In this document: in pieces, positions 45,613 through 55,291 of the stretch
How positions within the stretch are numbered: the first letter of the stretch is position 1
Layout: every line of letters begins with the position of its first letter
Assembly (NCBI RefSeq): GCF_001612805.1
Contig: NZ_BDBD01000002.1
Coordinates: forward strand, 62,001-126,000
Direction: 5' to 3'
DNA from: Nocardia coubleae NBRC 108252
Lineage (GTDB): Bacteria; Actinomycetota; Actinomycetes; Mycobacteriales; Mycobacteriaceae
DNA: 64,000 nucleotides
The notes under the pieces: model-generated
What the model was told of the DNA's origin: nothing
The model's database searches: none
The model's input: only the letters and a program-made list of their open reading frames with translations
Translations under genes and position numbers: made by a program

Positions 45613-45828
45613 GACCGCAGCCTAATCGCGGCCGGTGGGCGGCCCACCCGGCCTGTACGGCAGAATGGAACCTTCCTCCCCTCGAAAGGCAGCAGTGGTG
45701 ACGCTCGGCATGGTCCTCGGCGACGCCGACCCGCGCATTTCGACGCGGTAGCGACCGCGGTTTCCCCTGTCGTCTCCCGTCGAAGTGCTCGTCGCGTCTC
45801 ACAGCACATCGATCACCGGGAGATCCCC

Positions 45829-46947
45829 GTGTCCACCATCGCCTGGACCGAAGACAACCACCGCTTCCACGCCGACTGGCATTCGGAGAACGGCACGCCC
45901 GCCCCGAACACCGTCACCGTCGCCGACGACACCCTCTCGGCCGATCACGCCTTCCGCCGCATCCGCGCGGGTGAGTCGCTGCTGTGGCGCGGCGACTACC
46001 ACAACGGACGCCAGCTGCTACAGGCGCTCGGTCGCCGTGCCGACCGCAGGCCGGCCAAGCAGGCGCCGACCGATCTCGGCGCCCTCTACCAGCGCGAGCG
46101 AGCTCGCAAGCGCACGCGCGCAGGCATTCTCGGCAAGGTACTCATCTGCCTCGACGCGGCCAACGAACTGGATCTGCGCCGCGCGCCCGACGTTCGGGCC
46201 GCGTGCACCGCTGCCTACGGTCGCGCCGACGGCGCCCGAATCGTCACCTTCGCCGAGCTGCTCGGCGTCCTCGGCGCGCAGCGCTGGCACGAACAGGGCA
46301 TCGAGGTGCCCGCGCTCGGTGCCCGCATCCACCCCGGCTACGGGGTTTTCGCGCCGACCCGCAGCGAATACGTCGACCTGGTCGCCGACGCCCCCCTCGA
46401 CCCCGAAGTCCGCACCGCCTTCGATCTCGGCACCGGCACCGGCGTGCTGGCGGTCCTGCTGGCCCAGCGCGGTGTCTCCGAGATCGTCGCCACCGACATC
46501 AATCCCCGCGCGCTGCGGTGCGCGGCCGACAATGCCCAGCGCCTCGGCTGGTCGGATCGGATCGCCGTCACCGGCCCCGCCCTGTATCCGCCCGGGCGCG
46601 CCGACCTGGTGGTGTGCAATCCCCCCTGGCTGCCCGGCGACCCCACCTCCGACCTGGAACGTGGTGTCTACGACCAGGATCAGTCGATGCTGCGGGAATT
46701 CGCGCACGGCCTGCGCGCCCATCTCACCCCGCACGGCGAGGGCTGGCTGGTGCTGTCGGACCTCGCCGAATTGCTCGGCCTGCGCCCGCCCGAGGAGATC
46801 GCCCGCCTGCTCGACGACGCGGGCCTGCACGTGATGGGCAAGCTCACCACCCGCCCACGCCACCCCCGGGCGAGCGATCGAGACGACCCGCTGGCCGCCG
46901 CCCGCACCGCCGAGACGACCACGCTGTGGCGCCTGCGGGCGCGCTGA
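45829..46947 (+). CDS. Class I SAM-dependent methyltransferase with NPPW motif
   Basis: The 372-residue protein carries a methyltransferase domain with SAM motif AFDLGTGTGVLAVLLAQRG, IVATDINPRALRCAADNAQR and the catalytic VVCNPPWLPG. NPPW/NPPY marks N-methylation of amino groups in bases or proteins (PrmC, RlmF/G-like). The N-terminal 150 residues are helical and unlike PrmC's. GTG 45829 follows GGGAGATCCCC. The target is unknown; a 23S rRNA or protein target is likely from the motif. Confidence 0.86.
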   Translation: MSTIAWTEDNHRFHADWHSENGTPAPNTVTVADDTLSADHAFRRIRAGESLLWRGDYHNGRQLLQALGRRADRRPAKQAPTDLGALYQRERARKRTRAGILGKVLICLDAANELDLRRAPDVRAACTAAYGRADGARIVTFAELLGVLGAQRWHEQGIEVPALGARIHPGYGVFAPTRSEYVDLVADAPLDPEVRTAFDLGTGTGVLAVLLAQRGVSEIVATDINPRALRCAADNAQRLGWSDRIAVTGPALYPPGRADLVVCNPPWLPGDPTSDLERGVYDQDQSMLREFAHGLRAHLTPHGEGWLVLSDLAELLGLRPPEEIARLLDDAGLHVMGKLTTRPRHPRASDRDDPLAAARTAETTTLWRLRAR

Positions 46948-46974
46948 TCGGTGCATGCGGCGATACTGGGAGCC

Positions 46975-47472
46975 ATGAGCGTCCCCTCCCAAAACCCTTA
47001 CGGAACACCGACAACCACCGGTCCCGAGCCGCTGCGGCCGTATCAGAACCGGGTCAACACCTTCGTGCGCGGACTGCTGAAGGTGCCCCTGCTGTCGCGC
47101 ATCGTCGGTAAGCGTCTGGCGACCCTGCATGTCACCGGACGCAAATCCGGCAAGGTCTACGACATTCCCGTGGCCTACACGGTCCACGAGGGCACCCTGC
47201 TCATCGGTACCGCGCTGCGCCCCTGGGTGAAGAACCTGCGCGGCGGGGCCGAGGTGCGGCTCACTCGCGGCGGTGCACCCGAGACCTTCACCGCCACCGT
47301 GCATTCCGACGAAGCCGCCGTGCTCGACCTGTACACCGTGATCGCCAGGGACAACAAGCAGAACGCCAAGTTCAACGGGATCGGCTACACCGCCGACGGC
47401 GAGCCGTCCAAAGCCGACATCTATCAGACGTGGCAACAGGGTGGTGTGGTCGTCCAGCTGACTCCGCGCTGA
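46975..47472 (+). CDS. Deazaflavin (F420)-dependent nitroreductase-family protein
   Basis: The 165-residue protein of the DDN/FDOR-A fold has TLHVTGRKSGKVYDIPVAYTVHEGTLLIGTALRPWVKNLRGGAEVRLTRGG, the core seen in M. tuberculosis Ddn. F420 rather than FMN is expected. Family members reduce quinones, fatty acids or nitroimidazoles; the actual substrate here is unknown. ATG at 46975 is preferred to one 24 bases earlier. It lies 27 bases after the methyltransferase gene. Confidence 0.86.
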   Translation: MSVPSQNPYGTPTTTGPEPLRPYQNRVNTFVRGLLKVPLLSRIVGKRLATLHVTGRKSGKVYDIPVAYTVHEGTLLIGTALRPWVKNLRGGAEVRLTRGGAPETFTATVHSDEAAVLDLYTVIARDNKQNAKFNGIGYTADGEPSKADIYQTWQQGGVVVQLTPR

Positions 47473-47566
47473 TTCCTATCCCAAAGCCTGGCCCCGGGCG
47501 GGCGCGACTGGCAGGATGCGCGGTACATCGTCCGGCAGCACCCCATTTCGAGGAGACACCGCCCAG

Positions 47567-48253
47567 GTGAGCAGTCATTCGCAGGTTCGATCCATCGGCA
47601 CTCTCCGGCGCGCGATGCTCGGCGTCGGCGTTGCCGCGGCCGCACTCGTCGCCCTCGCGCCCGCCGCGCAGACCGCGCCGCAGCAGCAGGTACTGCCCGG
47701 TTGCAGCCCGGCCGCACCGGGCCAGCCCAACGGCAAGCAGTGGCCTGCCGAGCCCGCGCTCACCATCGACCCGGCCGCCGCCTACACGGCGACTCTCGAA
47801 ACCACCTGCGGCACCGTCGAACTGGAACTCGACGCCGCGGCGGCGCCGCGCACGGTGAACTCGTTCGCCTTCCTCGCCGGCGAGGGCTACTTCGACCACA
47901 CCCGGTGTCACCGGCTCACCACCGAGGGCATCTTCGTCCTGCAGTGCGGCGACCCGACGGCCACCGGCCTCGGCGGACCCGGTTACAAGTTCGGCGACGA
48001 GAACCTCGCGGGCGCTGTGTACCCGGCAGGCACCGTCGCCATGGCCAACGCGGGACCGGGCACCAACGGCAGTCAGTTCTTCCTGGTCTACCGCGACAGC
48101 ACGCTGCCACCCAACTACACCCCGTTCGGACGGGTGGTCTCCGGCATGGACGCGCTGACCACGATCGCGAACGGCGGCGTGGCGGGCGGCGGCTCGGACG
48201 GCACCCCGCTGGCCGAGGTCGCCCTCGACCGGGTGTCCACCGCCGCGAACTGA
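47567..48253 (+). CDS. Secreted cyclophilin-type peptidyl-prolyl isomerase
   Basis: The 228-residue protein starts at GTG 47567 (after AGGAG) with a signal peptide RAMLGVGVAAAALVALAPAAQTA. The mature cyclophilin domain has CHRLTTEGIFVLQCGDPTATGLGGPGYKFGDE, TVAMANAGPGTNGSQFFLVY and FGRVVSGMDALTTIANGG, close to PpiB. The usual FHR is FDHTRCHR here and an extra Cys pair is present, suiting an oxidising envelope. It probably assists folding of exported proteins. A strong terminator hairpin follows. Confidence 0.89.
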   Translation: MSSHSQVRSIGTLRRAMLGVGVAAAALVALAPAAQTAPQQQVLPGCSPAAPGQPNGKQWPAEPALTIDPAAAYTATLETTCGTVELELDAAAAPRTVNSFAFLAGEGYFDHTRCHRLTTEGIFVLQCGDPTATGLGGPGYKFGDENLAGAVYPAGTVAMANAGPGTNGSQFFLVYRDSTLPPNYTPFGRVVSGMDALTTIANGGVAGGGSDGTPLAEVALDRVSTAAN

Positions 48254-48266
48254 GCCACAACGCACG

Positions 48267-48300
48267 AGGGCCGCGTCTCCGACAACGGAGACGCGGCCCT
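48267..48300. terminator. Terminator hairpin after cyclophilin gene
   Basis: AGGGCCGCGTCTCC (48267-48280), loop GACAAC, GGAGACGCGGCCCT (48287-48300): a perfect 14-pair stem 14 bases after the stop, followed by TTC. Confidence 0.88.
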
Positions 48301-48319
48301 TCGGCGCAACCGGGCTGGA

Positions 48320-48403
48320 TCAGCCCGCGCTGATCGAGCTGAACAGGTTGGCGATCGTCTGCAGGATCACTTCGGTCAGGAAATCGGCGGCCGAACCGGT
48401 CAT
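48320..48403 (-). CDS. 27-residue amphipathic peptide (new small gene)
   Basis: On the minus strand GAGGGAG precedes ATG 48403 by nine bases, then an open frame MTGSAADFLTEVILQ... ends ...TIANLFSSISAG at TGA 48320-48322. Ile, Leu, Val and Phe fall on one face of a helix and Ser, Thr, Glu, Gln on the other. There is no signal peptide. The small, leaderless, helical form recalls the PorA/PorH cell-wall channel peptides of corynebacteria and also phenol-soluble modulins, but no homology is claimed. It has its own leader with dyads and lies between terminators of its neighbours. Confidence 0.6.
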   Translation of the reverse strand: MTGSAADFLTEVILQTIANLFSSISAG

Positions 48404-48424
48404 GGCAACACTCCCTCGTTACTG

Positions 48425-48469
48425 GTCTCCCTCACTGGGAGAGACAAGTGAAGCGTGCCCTATTCACTT
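48425..48469 (-). promoter_or_regulatory. Leader dyads upstream of the 27-residue peptide gene
   Basis: GTCTCCC-TCACT-GGGAGAGAC (48425-48445) forms a short hairpin and AAGTGAA/TTCACTT (48446-48452 and 48463-48469) an inverted repeat with a 10-base spacer. Both lie in front of the peptide gene. They suggest an operator plus RNA hairpin, with no proof. Confidence 0.4.
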
Positions 48470-48517
48470 ATCCGCGCGCAGCGTTTCGGTGAAAAAAATC
48501 CGAACAAAACACTGAGG

Positions 48518-48548
48518 AGGCCGTGCTCCCGCAGCGGGAACACGGCCT
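48518..48548 (-). terminator. Terminator hairpin after mpa
   Basis: AGGCCGTG...CACGGCCT with inner TCCCGC/GCGGGA forms a stem of about 13 pairs with one mismatch, 16 bases after the mpa stop. On the minus strand it is followed by CTCAGTGTTTTGTTC and then a run of seven T. Confidence 0.8.
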
Positions 48549-48563
48549 GACGTCAGCCGATGG

Positions 48564-50324
48564 TCACAGGTACTGACCGGTATTCGACTCGGTGTCGATC
48601 GCCCGGCTGGCCGAGGCGTTCTTGCCGGTGACGAGCGTGCGGATGTAGACGATCCGCTCGCCCTTCTTGCCCGAGATCCGCGCCCAGTCGTCGGGGTTGG
48701 TGGTGTTGGGCAGGTCCTCGTTCTCGGCGAACTCGTCGACGATCGAGTCGAACAGGTGCTGGATACGCAGACCGGGGTTGCCGGTGTCGAGCACCGACTT
48801 GATCGCGTACTTCTTGGCCCGGTCGACGATGTTCTGGATCATCGCGCCGGAGTTGAAGTCCTTGAAGTACAGGACCTCCTTGTCACCGTTGGCGTAGGTG
48901 ACCTCCAGGAACCGGTTGTCGTCGCTCTCGGCGTACATCCGGTCGACGACCTTCTCGATCATCGCCTCGACGCAGGCCTGCTTGTCGCCGTCGAACTCGC
49001 GCAGATCGTCCTCGTGCAGCGGCAGCGTCTCGGTGAGGTACTTGGAGAAGATGTCCTGCGCCGATTCCGCGTCGGGCCGCTCGATCTTGATCTTCACGTC
49101 CAGGCGGCCGGGCCGCAGGATCGCGGGGTCGATCATGTCCTCGCGGTTGGACGCACCGATCACGATGACGTTCTCGAGGCCCTCCACACCGTCGATCTCC
49201 GAAAGCAGCTGCGGCACAACGGTGGTCTCCACATCGGAGGACACACCCGAACCACGGGTCCGGAAGATCGAGTCCATCTCGTCGAAGAACACGATCACCG
49301 GGGTGCCCTCGGAGGCCTTCTCGCGCGCCCGCTGGAAGATGATGCGGATGTGGCGCTCGGTCTCACCGACGAACTTGTTGAGCAGCTCGGGGCCCTTGAT
49401 GTTGAGGAAGAAGGACTTGGCCTCCTTGGCGTCCTCACCTCGGGCTTCGGCGATCTTCTTGGCCAGCGAGTTGGCGACGGCCTTGGCGATCAGCGTCTTA
49501 CCGCAGCCGGGCGGACCGTAGAGCAGCACGCCCTTGGGCGGGCGGAGCGCGTACTCGCGGAACAGGTCCTTGTGCAGGAACGGCAGTTCCACCGCGTCGC
49601 GGATCTGCTCGATCTGTCGGCCGAGACCACCGATGTCGGTGTAGTCGACGTCGGGAACCTCTTCCAGCACAAGGTCTTCCACCTCGGCCTTGGGCACCCG
49701 CTCGAAGGCGAAGCCCGCCTTGGTGTCCACCAGCAGCGAATCACCCGGGCGCAGTTTGCGAATGGGCGAATCGGGGTCGTCGATGTCGTCGTACTCGGCG
49801 ATCTTCGACAGCGGGCCCGACAGCCAGACCACGCGCTCCTCGTCGGCGTGACCCACCACGAGGGCGCGGCGGCCGTCGTCGAGAATCTCACGCAGGGTGC
49901 CGATTTCGCCGATCGCGTCGAACTTGCCCGCCTCGACGACGGTGAGCGCCTCGTTCAGGCGGACCGTCTGGCCGTACTCGAGGGTCTCGGCCTCGATATT
50001 GGGTGAGCAGGTGAGGCGCATTTTGCGACCGGAAGTGAACACGTCGACCGTTTGATCGTCGTAGGTGTGGATGACGATGCCGTAGCCGCTCGGCGGCTGA
50101 CCGAGGCGATCGACTTCCTCACGCAGGGCGATCAACTGCTGGCGCGCTTCCTTGAGCGTGTCCATCAGTTTGCCGTTGCGGATGGTCAACGAATCGATTC
50201 GTGCTTCCAATTCGCGTGCGCGATCCGGCGAGTCGGCGAGTTGCCTGCGGAGAGCAGCCGCCTCGGCGCGTACCGCCTCGAGCTCTCGCCAGGCCGCCGA
50301 ATCCGAATTCTCGTTGGGGCTCAT
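48564..50324 (-). CDS. mpa: Proteasome-associated AAA ATPase Mpa/ARC
   Basis: Mpa unfolds pupylated proteins and threads them into the 20S core. The 586-residue protein has an N-terminal coiled coil (about 10-75) that binds Pup, two OB domains (about 80-230), the AAA module with Walker [14 protein letters not shown], Walker [17 protein letters not shown] and arginine finger region [11 protein letters not shown], and the C-terminal GQYL that docks in the proteasome alpha ring. All elements are complete. The gene is divergent from an lppK-like lipoprotein gene, as in mycobacteria, but is separated from dop by the accessory block. Confidence 0.96.
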   Translation of the reverse strand: MSPNENSDSAAWRELEAVRAEAAALRRQLADSPDRARELEARIDSLTIRNGKLMDTLKEARQQLIALREEVDRLGQPPSGYGIVIHTYDDQTVDVFTSGRKMRLTCSPNIEAETLEYGQTVRLNEALTVVEAGKFDAIGEIGTLREILDDGRRALVVGHADEERVVWLSGPLSKIAEYDDIDDPDSPIRKLRPGDSLLVDTKAGFAFERVPKAEVEDLVLEEVPDVDYTDIGGLGRQIEQIRDAVELPFLHKDLFREYALRPPKGVLLYGPPGCGKTLIAKAVANSLAKKIAEARGEDAKEAKSFFLNIKGPELLNKFVGETERHIRIIFQRAREKASEGTPVIVFFDEMDSIFRTRGSGVSSDVETTVVPQLLSEIDGVEGLENVIVIGASNREDMIDPAILRPGRLDVKIKIERPDAESAQDIFSKYLTETLPLHEDDLREFDGDKQACVEAMIEKVVDRMYAESDDNRFLEVTYANGDKEVLYFKDFNSGAMIQNIVDRAKKYAIKSVLDTGNPGLRIQHLFDSIVDEFAENEDLPNTTNPDDWARISGKKGERIVYIRTLVTGKNASASRAIDTESNTGQYL

Positions 50325-50525
50325 GATGCTGCTCCTCCCAGTCCCGGTCTATCAACGCTACCGGGCGCGGTCCGTTCTCGCTTTCCGACATGGTTTCGTC
50401 GTGATCACATCTTGTACGGTCGGTACGACATCAAACCACCGAATACCTCCTGTTAGGCTCCCCTAAGCCCGTACGGGGCACAGGGCGGGCTACTCGCCCA
50501 TCGAGCCGAAAGGTTGTTGCCGAAC

Positions 50526-51047
50526 ATGCTCCTTCCTACCCGCACGATCCGTGTCACCGTCGCTGCCGCCGCCGCGGTCCTCGCCGTCGGCCTCACCGCT
50601 TGCGGTTCCGACGATTCCTCGACGAACGCCACCAGCAGCAGTACCAGCATCTCGGCCGCTCCGTCCAGCGTTTCGGCAACTCCGGCACCCACCGGAGACA
50701 ACGCGGGAGCACCGTCCGCCGATTCCCTGAAGGCCACGCTCGTCCAGTTCGCCGACCCGGGATTGTCCAGCGACGAGAAGGCGAAACTGATCGTCAATGG
50801 TGAGGCGCGCAAGGCCAACATCGACCAGATGAACGGCATGCTGGCCGGCTACACCCTGACCTTCGCGGTCGACAATGTCGCGACCAGCGGTGACAAGGCC
50901 ACCGCCGACGTCACCATCACCTCGCCGCACGGCACCGCGCCCGCGTTCCCGGTGACCTGGGAGCGCGTCGACGGCACCTGGAAGCTCTCCGACGCCAGCG
51001 GCTGCCTGCTCCTCGGCTTCGCGCAGGCGCCCTGCACGCCCGCCTGA
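50526..51047 (+). CDS. Lipoprotein of the MTB12/LppK low-molecular-weight antigen family
   Basis: The 173-residue lipoprotein has a signal peptide with lipobox LTAC (Cys near residue 26), a Ser/Thr/Ala-rich linker, then the antigen-type domain: LKATLVQFADPGLSSDEKAKLIVNGEARKAN, AGYTLTFAVDNVA, PAFPVTWERVDGTWKLSDASGCLL. The position next to mpa equals that of lppK (Rv2116). The function in this family is not known. ATG 50526 lies after AAAGG; TTG 50514 is another candidate. A terminator hairpin follows. Confidence 0.86.
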   Translation: MLLPTRTIRVTVAAAAAVLAVGLTACGSDDSSTNATSSSTSISAAPSSVSATPAPTGDNAGAPSADSLKATLVQFADPGLSSDEKAKLIVNGEARKANIDQMNGMLAGYTLTFAVDNVATSGDKATADVTITSPHGTAPAFPVTWERVDGTWKLSDASGCLLLGFAQAPCTPA

Positions 51048-51057
51048 CGTCCCGTTC

Positions 51058-51091
51058 CGGCCCGGGGACCCCGATGCATCGCCCCGGGCCG
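51058..51091. terminator. Hairpin between convergent lipoprotein and DUF4442 genes
   Basis: CGGCCCGGGG (51058-51067) and CCCCGGGCCG (51082-51091) pair perfectly over 10 bases with a 14-base loop. Confidence 0.72.
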
Positions 51092-51111
51092 ATAGGCCCG
51101 CTGCGGCCCGC

Positions 51112-51621
51112 TCAGTCCCGTAAGCGGCGCACGTAGAGCGTCTGCCCGGCGCGCGCGACGAGCGTCCCGTCCCGATCGAAGATCTGCGCGGTGTGCTGGG
51201 TGAGCGACTTCGCCCCGTCGGCGGTGGTCTCCCTGATCGCCGCCACCTCCTCGGTCGACAGGGTGATGTCGGTGGCGACCGTGCCGCGGCCCGGTGTGAG
51301 GAACTCGATCGACCCGGTGGTGTTCCAGATCCGGTACCCGCGCCCGAGCTGGCCGTAGGCGAGGATCGCGAAGAACGGGTCGGTCATCGAGTACAGCGTG
51401 CCGCCGAAGGCCGCCCGGTTGGGGCTGTTGCGGTTCCACCACCGGACCGTGTAGGTGACGTGCGCCGAAGTCCAGTCGGGGGCAATGCTTTTCACGCGCA
51501 CGCCGCCGAACAGGTACGGCGGGAACACGTTGAACGCGGCGCGGTAGAACCGGGTCGAGGTGCCCGGGTACAAGTATCCGGCCGACGGGTCACGCACCGG
51601 CTTTTCGGACTGATCGGTCAT
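51112..51621 (-). CDS. DUF4442 hotdog-fold protein
   Basis: The 169-residue protein has the DUF4442/thioesterase-like hotdog pattern: FNVFPPYLFGGVRVKSIAPDWTSAHVTY, NRAAFGGTLYSMTDPFFAILAYGQLG and IEFLTPGRGTVATDITLSTEEV. These proteins resemble acyl-CoA thioesterases, and the usual acidic catalytic position is in YSMTDPF. ATG 51621 is chosen; the open frame further up is antisense. It is divergent from the acyltransferase gene across 145 bases. Confidence 0.84.
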   Translation of the reverse strand: MTDQSEKPVRDPSAGYLYPGTSTRFYRAAFNVFPPYLFGGVRVKSIAPDWTSAHVTYTVRWWNRNSPNRAAFGGTLYSMTDPFFAILAYGQLGRGYRIWNTTGSIEFLTPGRGTVATDITLSTEEVAAIRETTADGAKSLTQHTAQIFDRDGTLVARAGQTLYVRRLRD

Positions 51622-51766
51622 GCATTCTCCCCCTCGTGTGCCGCCGGGCAGCGATCCGCCTCCGGCGCGCGGAATTCGGTTCGCCGGATCGTATCCGAGT
51701 AATTCCACGCATGGGGTGGGTAGTTCCGCGCTGTGGTCGGGGGCCGGTTTCTGCCATGGTTGCGGC

Positions 51767-53047
51767 ATGAGTGTTGTGCCGAGTGCGGCTGTGGTGGCGG
51801 CGAATACGCCCGCCGATCGCGATCGGTTCCTCGATCTGCTGCGGATCTCGTCGCTGGTGGTCGTGGTGGTCGGTCACTGTCTGATGCTGACGGTGTCGGC
51901 GTCGGGCGACGACGTCCGCTTCGGCAATGTGCTCGCCGATCTGCCTGCCCTCCAGCCGCTGACCTGGCTGCTGCAGGTGCTCCCACTGTTCTTCTTCGCG
52001 GGCGTCGCGGCGGGTGCGCGCGGTATTGCCCCCGGAACATCCTGGGGCGCTTGGCTTTTCCGGCGCACGCAGCGGTTGATCCGGCCGGTCGGCTACTTCC
52101 TGGCGGCCTCGGCGGCGCTGGTATTCGTGGCGGGGCTGGTACTGGCGCCGGGCTGGCAGCGGCCGCTGGCGATCACCAGTGTGCAGCTGCTGTGGTTTCT
52201 CGGCATGTATCTGGCGGTGCTGGCCTGTACACCGCTGCTGGCCACCTGGGTGACCGGCACCGGCAGGATGTTCGCGACGATCGCGGCGATCGTGCTGGCC
52301 ACCGCGATCGTCGACGCGGTGCGGCTCGGCGGTGGGCCTGCCGAAGCCGGCTTCCTGAACCTCGTCGTGTGGCTGATCCCGGCGGTGCTGGGGATCGGCT
52401 ACCTGCGCGGCCTGCTGCCGCGTCGGGTCGCCGCGTCGGCGGCCGGTGTGGTCCTGCTCGTCGACGTGGCGCTGGTGGTCGCCGGGCCGTACGACACCAG
52501 CATGGTGACGGTTCCCGGGCAGCGGTTGTCGAACCTGGCGCCGCCGTCGCTGCTGCTCGCGGGGCACGCGGTGGTGCTGTGCTGCGCGGCGATCGCCGTG
52601 GCACCGTGGCTGCGGCGGGTGGCGGCGCGACCGCGCGTGTGGTGGCTGACGGTGATCGGCAATACCGGGGCGATGACGCTGTACCTGTGGCACATGCCCG
52701 CCCTGCTCACCGTGCTGGTGCTCAGCCACCTGCTGGGATTCGACCGCGGCGGCCCATTGGAGACCGGGTTCTGGCTGCTCACCGTGGGTCAGCTCACCGC
52801 GACAGCCGCCCTCACCACAGTGCTGTCCGTCGCGCTGCGTGGGCTCGAGAACACACCGCTGCGCTGGTGGGACGGTCCGGTCGCGCCGGTGCGCGGCGGG
52901 CACTCCGCCGCGGTCGTACTCACCGTCGGCGCGGCCGGCCTCGCCATCCTGCAGGCGACTCGCGGAGGCCTCACCCCGGAGGGTCTGCCCTGGTTCGCGG
53001 TCGCCGCCACGGCACTCTTCGGTGCGCGGCTGCTCACCAGGGCATGA
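51767..53047 (+). CDS. Membrane acyltransferase (acyltransferase 3 family)
   Basis: The 426-residue protein with about ten helices begins DRDRFLDLLRISSLVVVVVGHCLMLTV; the His of VVGHCL is the conserved catalytic His of acyltransferase 3, and FRRTQRLIRPVGYFL follows the usual R/P-x-R pattern. NTGAMTLYLWHMPALLTVLVL is the second conserved block. Members transfer acyl groups to sugars, lipids or wall polymers at the membrane. The substrate is unknown. It converges on trmI with a 126-base gap holding no clear hairpin. Confidence 0.85.
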   Translation: MSVVPSAAVVAANTPADRDRFLDLLRISSLVVVVVGHCLMLTVSASGDDVRFGNVLADLPALQPLTWLLQVLPLFFFAGVAAGARGIAPGTSWGAWLFRRTQRLIRPVGYFLAASAALVFVAGLVLAPGWQRPLAITSVQLLWFLGMYLAVLACTPLLATWVTGTGRMFATIAAIVLATAIVDAVRLGGGPAEAGFLNLVVWLIPAVLGIGYLRGLLPRRVAASAAGVVLLVDVALVVAGPYDTSMVTVPGQRLSNLAPPSLLLAGHAVVLCCAAIAVAPWLRRVAARPRVWWLTVIGNTGAMTLYLWHMPALLTVLVLSHLLGFDRGGPLETGFWLLTVGQLTATAALTTVLSVALRGLENTPLRWWDGPVAPVRGGHSAAVVLTVGAAGLAILQATRGGLTPEGLPWFAVAATALFGARLLTRA

Positions 53048-53173
53048 ACGGCCCACGGCTCCGGGGCGGCAACGGCGGTGTGCCCCCGCTCGGCGCGCCG
53101 ACCCGCGATGCCGTGCCGATCTGTTCATCGGCTCGCCGCAGCACCCGATGCGGGGGCAGACCGGTGATCGAAC

Positions 53174-54034
<861 letters not shown>

Positions 54035-54077
54035 TCAAGCCTGCCAGGTGCGACGTCGCGCGCGACCGACGGGTCAG

Positions 54078-55217
54078 CTATTTCGCGGCAGTGAGCACGC
54101 GGTGCTGTTCGGCGGTGAGGGTGTGTGCTTCGGCTTGCGACTTCGCGGGCACCTGGGCGGCATAGCGACCGGCCGTCACCAGACACAGCCAGCTGCGGTC
54201 GTCCGTCTCTGCCCAACACGCCGACCCTGGTGCATCCGGCGCGGCGGGCGCCGCCTTCCACCCGGGGTCCGACCCGTACTCCGCGGTCTGGTCGGCGAGC
54301 AGGCTTGCGGCACCGGCGGCGTCGACGGTGCGGTAGACGATGGCTCCCTCGACGCCGACCTCGCTCACCCCGGCCTTGTCGAGTGCGGCGCGCGCAGCCT
54401 GCTGGTCATCGGCGTAGTGCGCCGCGCCCAGCCTGCCGAACGCGCCTCTGCTCGCGCCTCCTTCGCCGACGGCGACGTCGTGGATGCCCGTCGCGTCGTA
54501 GGGCACGGCCGCCAGATCGGCGACCCGGGTCGCCTTGAACGAATCCAGCTGGGGTAGTTGATGTTCCAGTGCCGTGCGGACGATCTTCTCGACCTCGGCC
54601 AAGCCGCCCTTGCGCACCTTGGTGAACACCACGTACTCGCGATGGGGGGTGAAAGCCATGGCTTCGAGCCGGTTCCGATTCTCCATGGTGACCACCCGGC
54701 TGTCCGGCGCGGTAGGCAAGTCGGTGACCACCCAGTCGTCCGTTTGCAGCATGCCGCGCTGGGTGGTCGCCGCGGTGGCGAGGTCGTCGGCCGCCGCCGT
54801 CGCCGACGCGGCGTCGGGGAAACGCATCACGCCGTGGGTGAGCCACTCGGTGTCGGCGATCGCCGCCGCCTCGGTGAAACGCGACGCGACGAAGCCGGTG
54901 ATCAGTCCGTTGGCGGTCGCCGCCGCGCTCACGGCGGTGTTGTGCCCGGTCATGATGGTGAGCATGGCGTCGGTGAGGATGCCGAGCTGGCCGCTGCGCA
55001 CGAACACCGGGTCGATCTCGGAGCCGGGAGTCAAGGCGTCGGCCATCCGGGCGCCCTCGGCGAGCTTGCCTGTGCGCAGATCCTGCCCGGTGGTGGTGCT
55101 GGTCACCGGTGCACTGGTCGACGCCGGTGCGGCGGTGGCCACGGGTGGCAGTTCTTCCTGACACGCACTGAGCATGATCATCGCGGCCACGGCCGCCCCC
55201 ACCCGGATCGTTCGCAT
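54078..55217 (-). CDS. Nocardial lipoprotein (DUF7373-like)
   Basis: The 379-residue lipoprotein has the signal MRTIRVGAAVAAMIMLSAC with lipobox LSAC, Cys19. It has LRTGKLAEGARMADALTPGSEIDP, then a two-domain body with NRNRLEAMAFTPHREYVVFTKVRKGGLAEVEKIV in the middle. The C-terminal domain includes CWAETDDRSWLCLVTAGRYAAQVPAKSQAEAH, with a probable disulfide. The layout fits a lipoprotein family that is multiplied in Nocardia genomes (assignment from memory, not tested). It is divergent from the RecB-like gene and upstream of trmI on the same strand. Confidence 0.76.
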   Translation of the reverse strand: MRTIRVGAAVAAMIMLSACQEELPPVATAAPASTSAPVTSTTTGQDLRTGKLAEGARMADALTPGSEIDPVFVRSGQLGILTDAMLTIMTGHNTAVSAAATANGLITGFVASRFTEAAAIADTEWLTHGVMRFPDAASATAAADDLATAATTQRGMLQTDDWVVTDLPTAPDSRVVTMENRNRLEAMAFTPHREYVVFTKVRKGGLAEVEKIVRTALEHQLPQLDSFKATRVADLAAVPYDATGIHDVAVGEGGASRGAFGRLGAAHYADDQQAARAALDKAGVSEVGVEGAIVYRTVDAAGAASLLADQTAEYGSDPGWKAAPAAPDAPGSACWAETDDRSWLCLVTAGRYAAQVPAKSQAEAHTLTAEQHRVLTAAK

Positions 55218-55291
55218 TCGGCGATCTTGACAGACACCGCCCCGATGGACGAATCGTGAACCTGTCGGTAGGTGCCGTTACCGTGGCGAAC

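Noticed and set aside
50414..50436. Operator in the mpa/lipoprotein divergent region (TTGTACGGTCGGTACGA)
   Set aside because: Only a partial dyad with several mismatches; not strong enough to call without conservation data.
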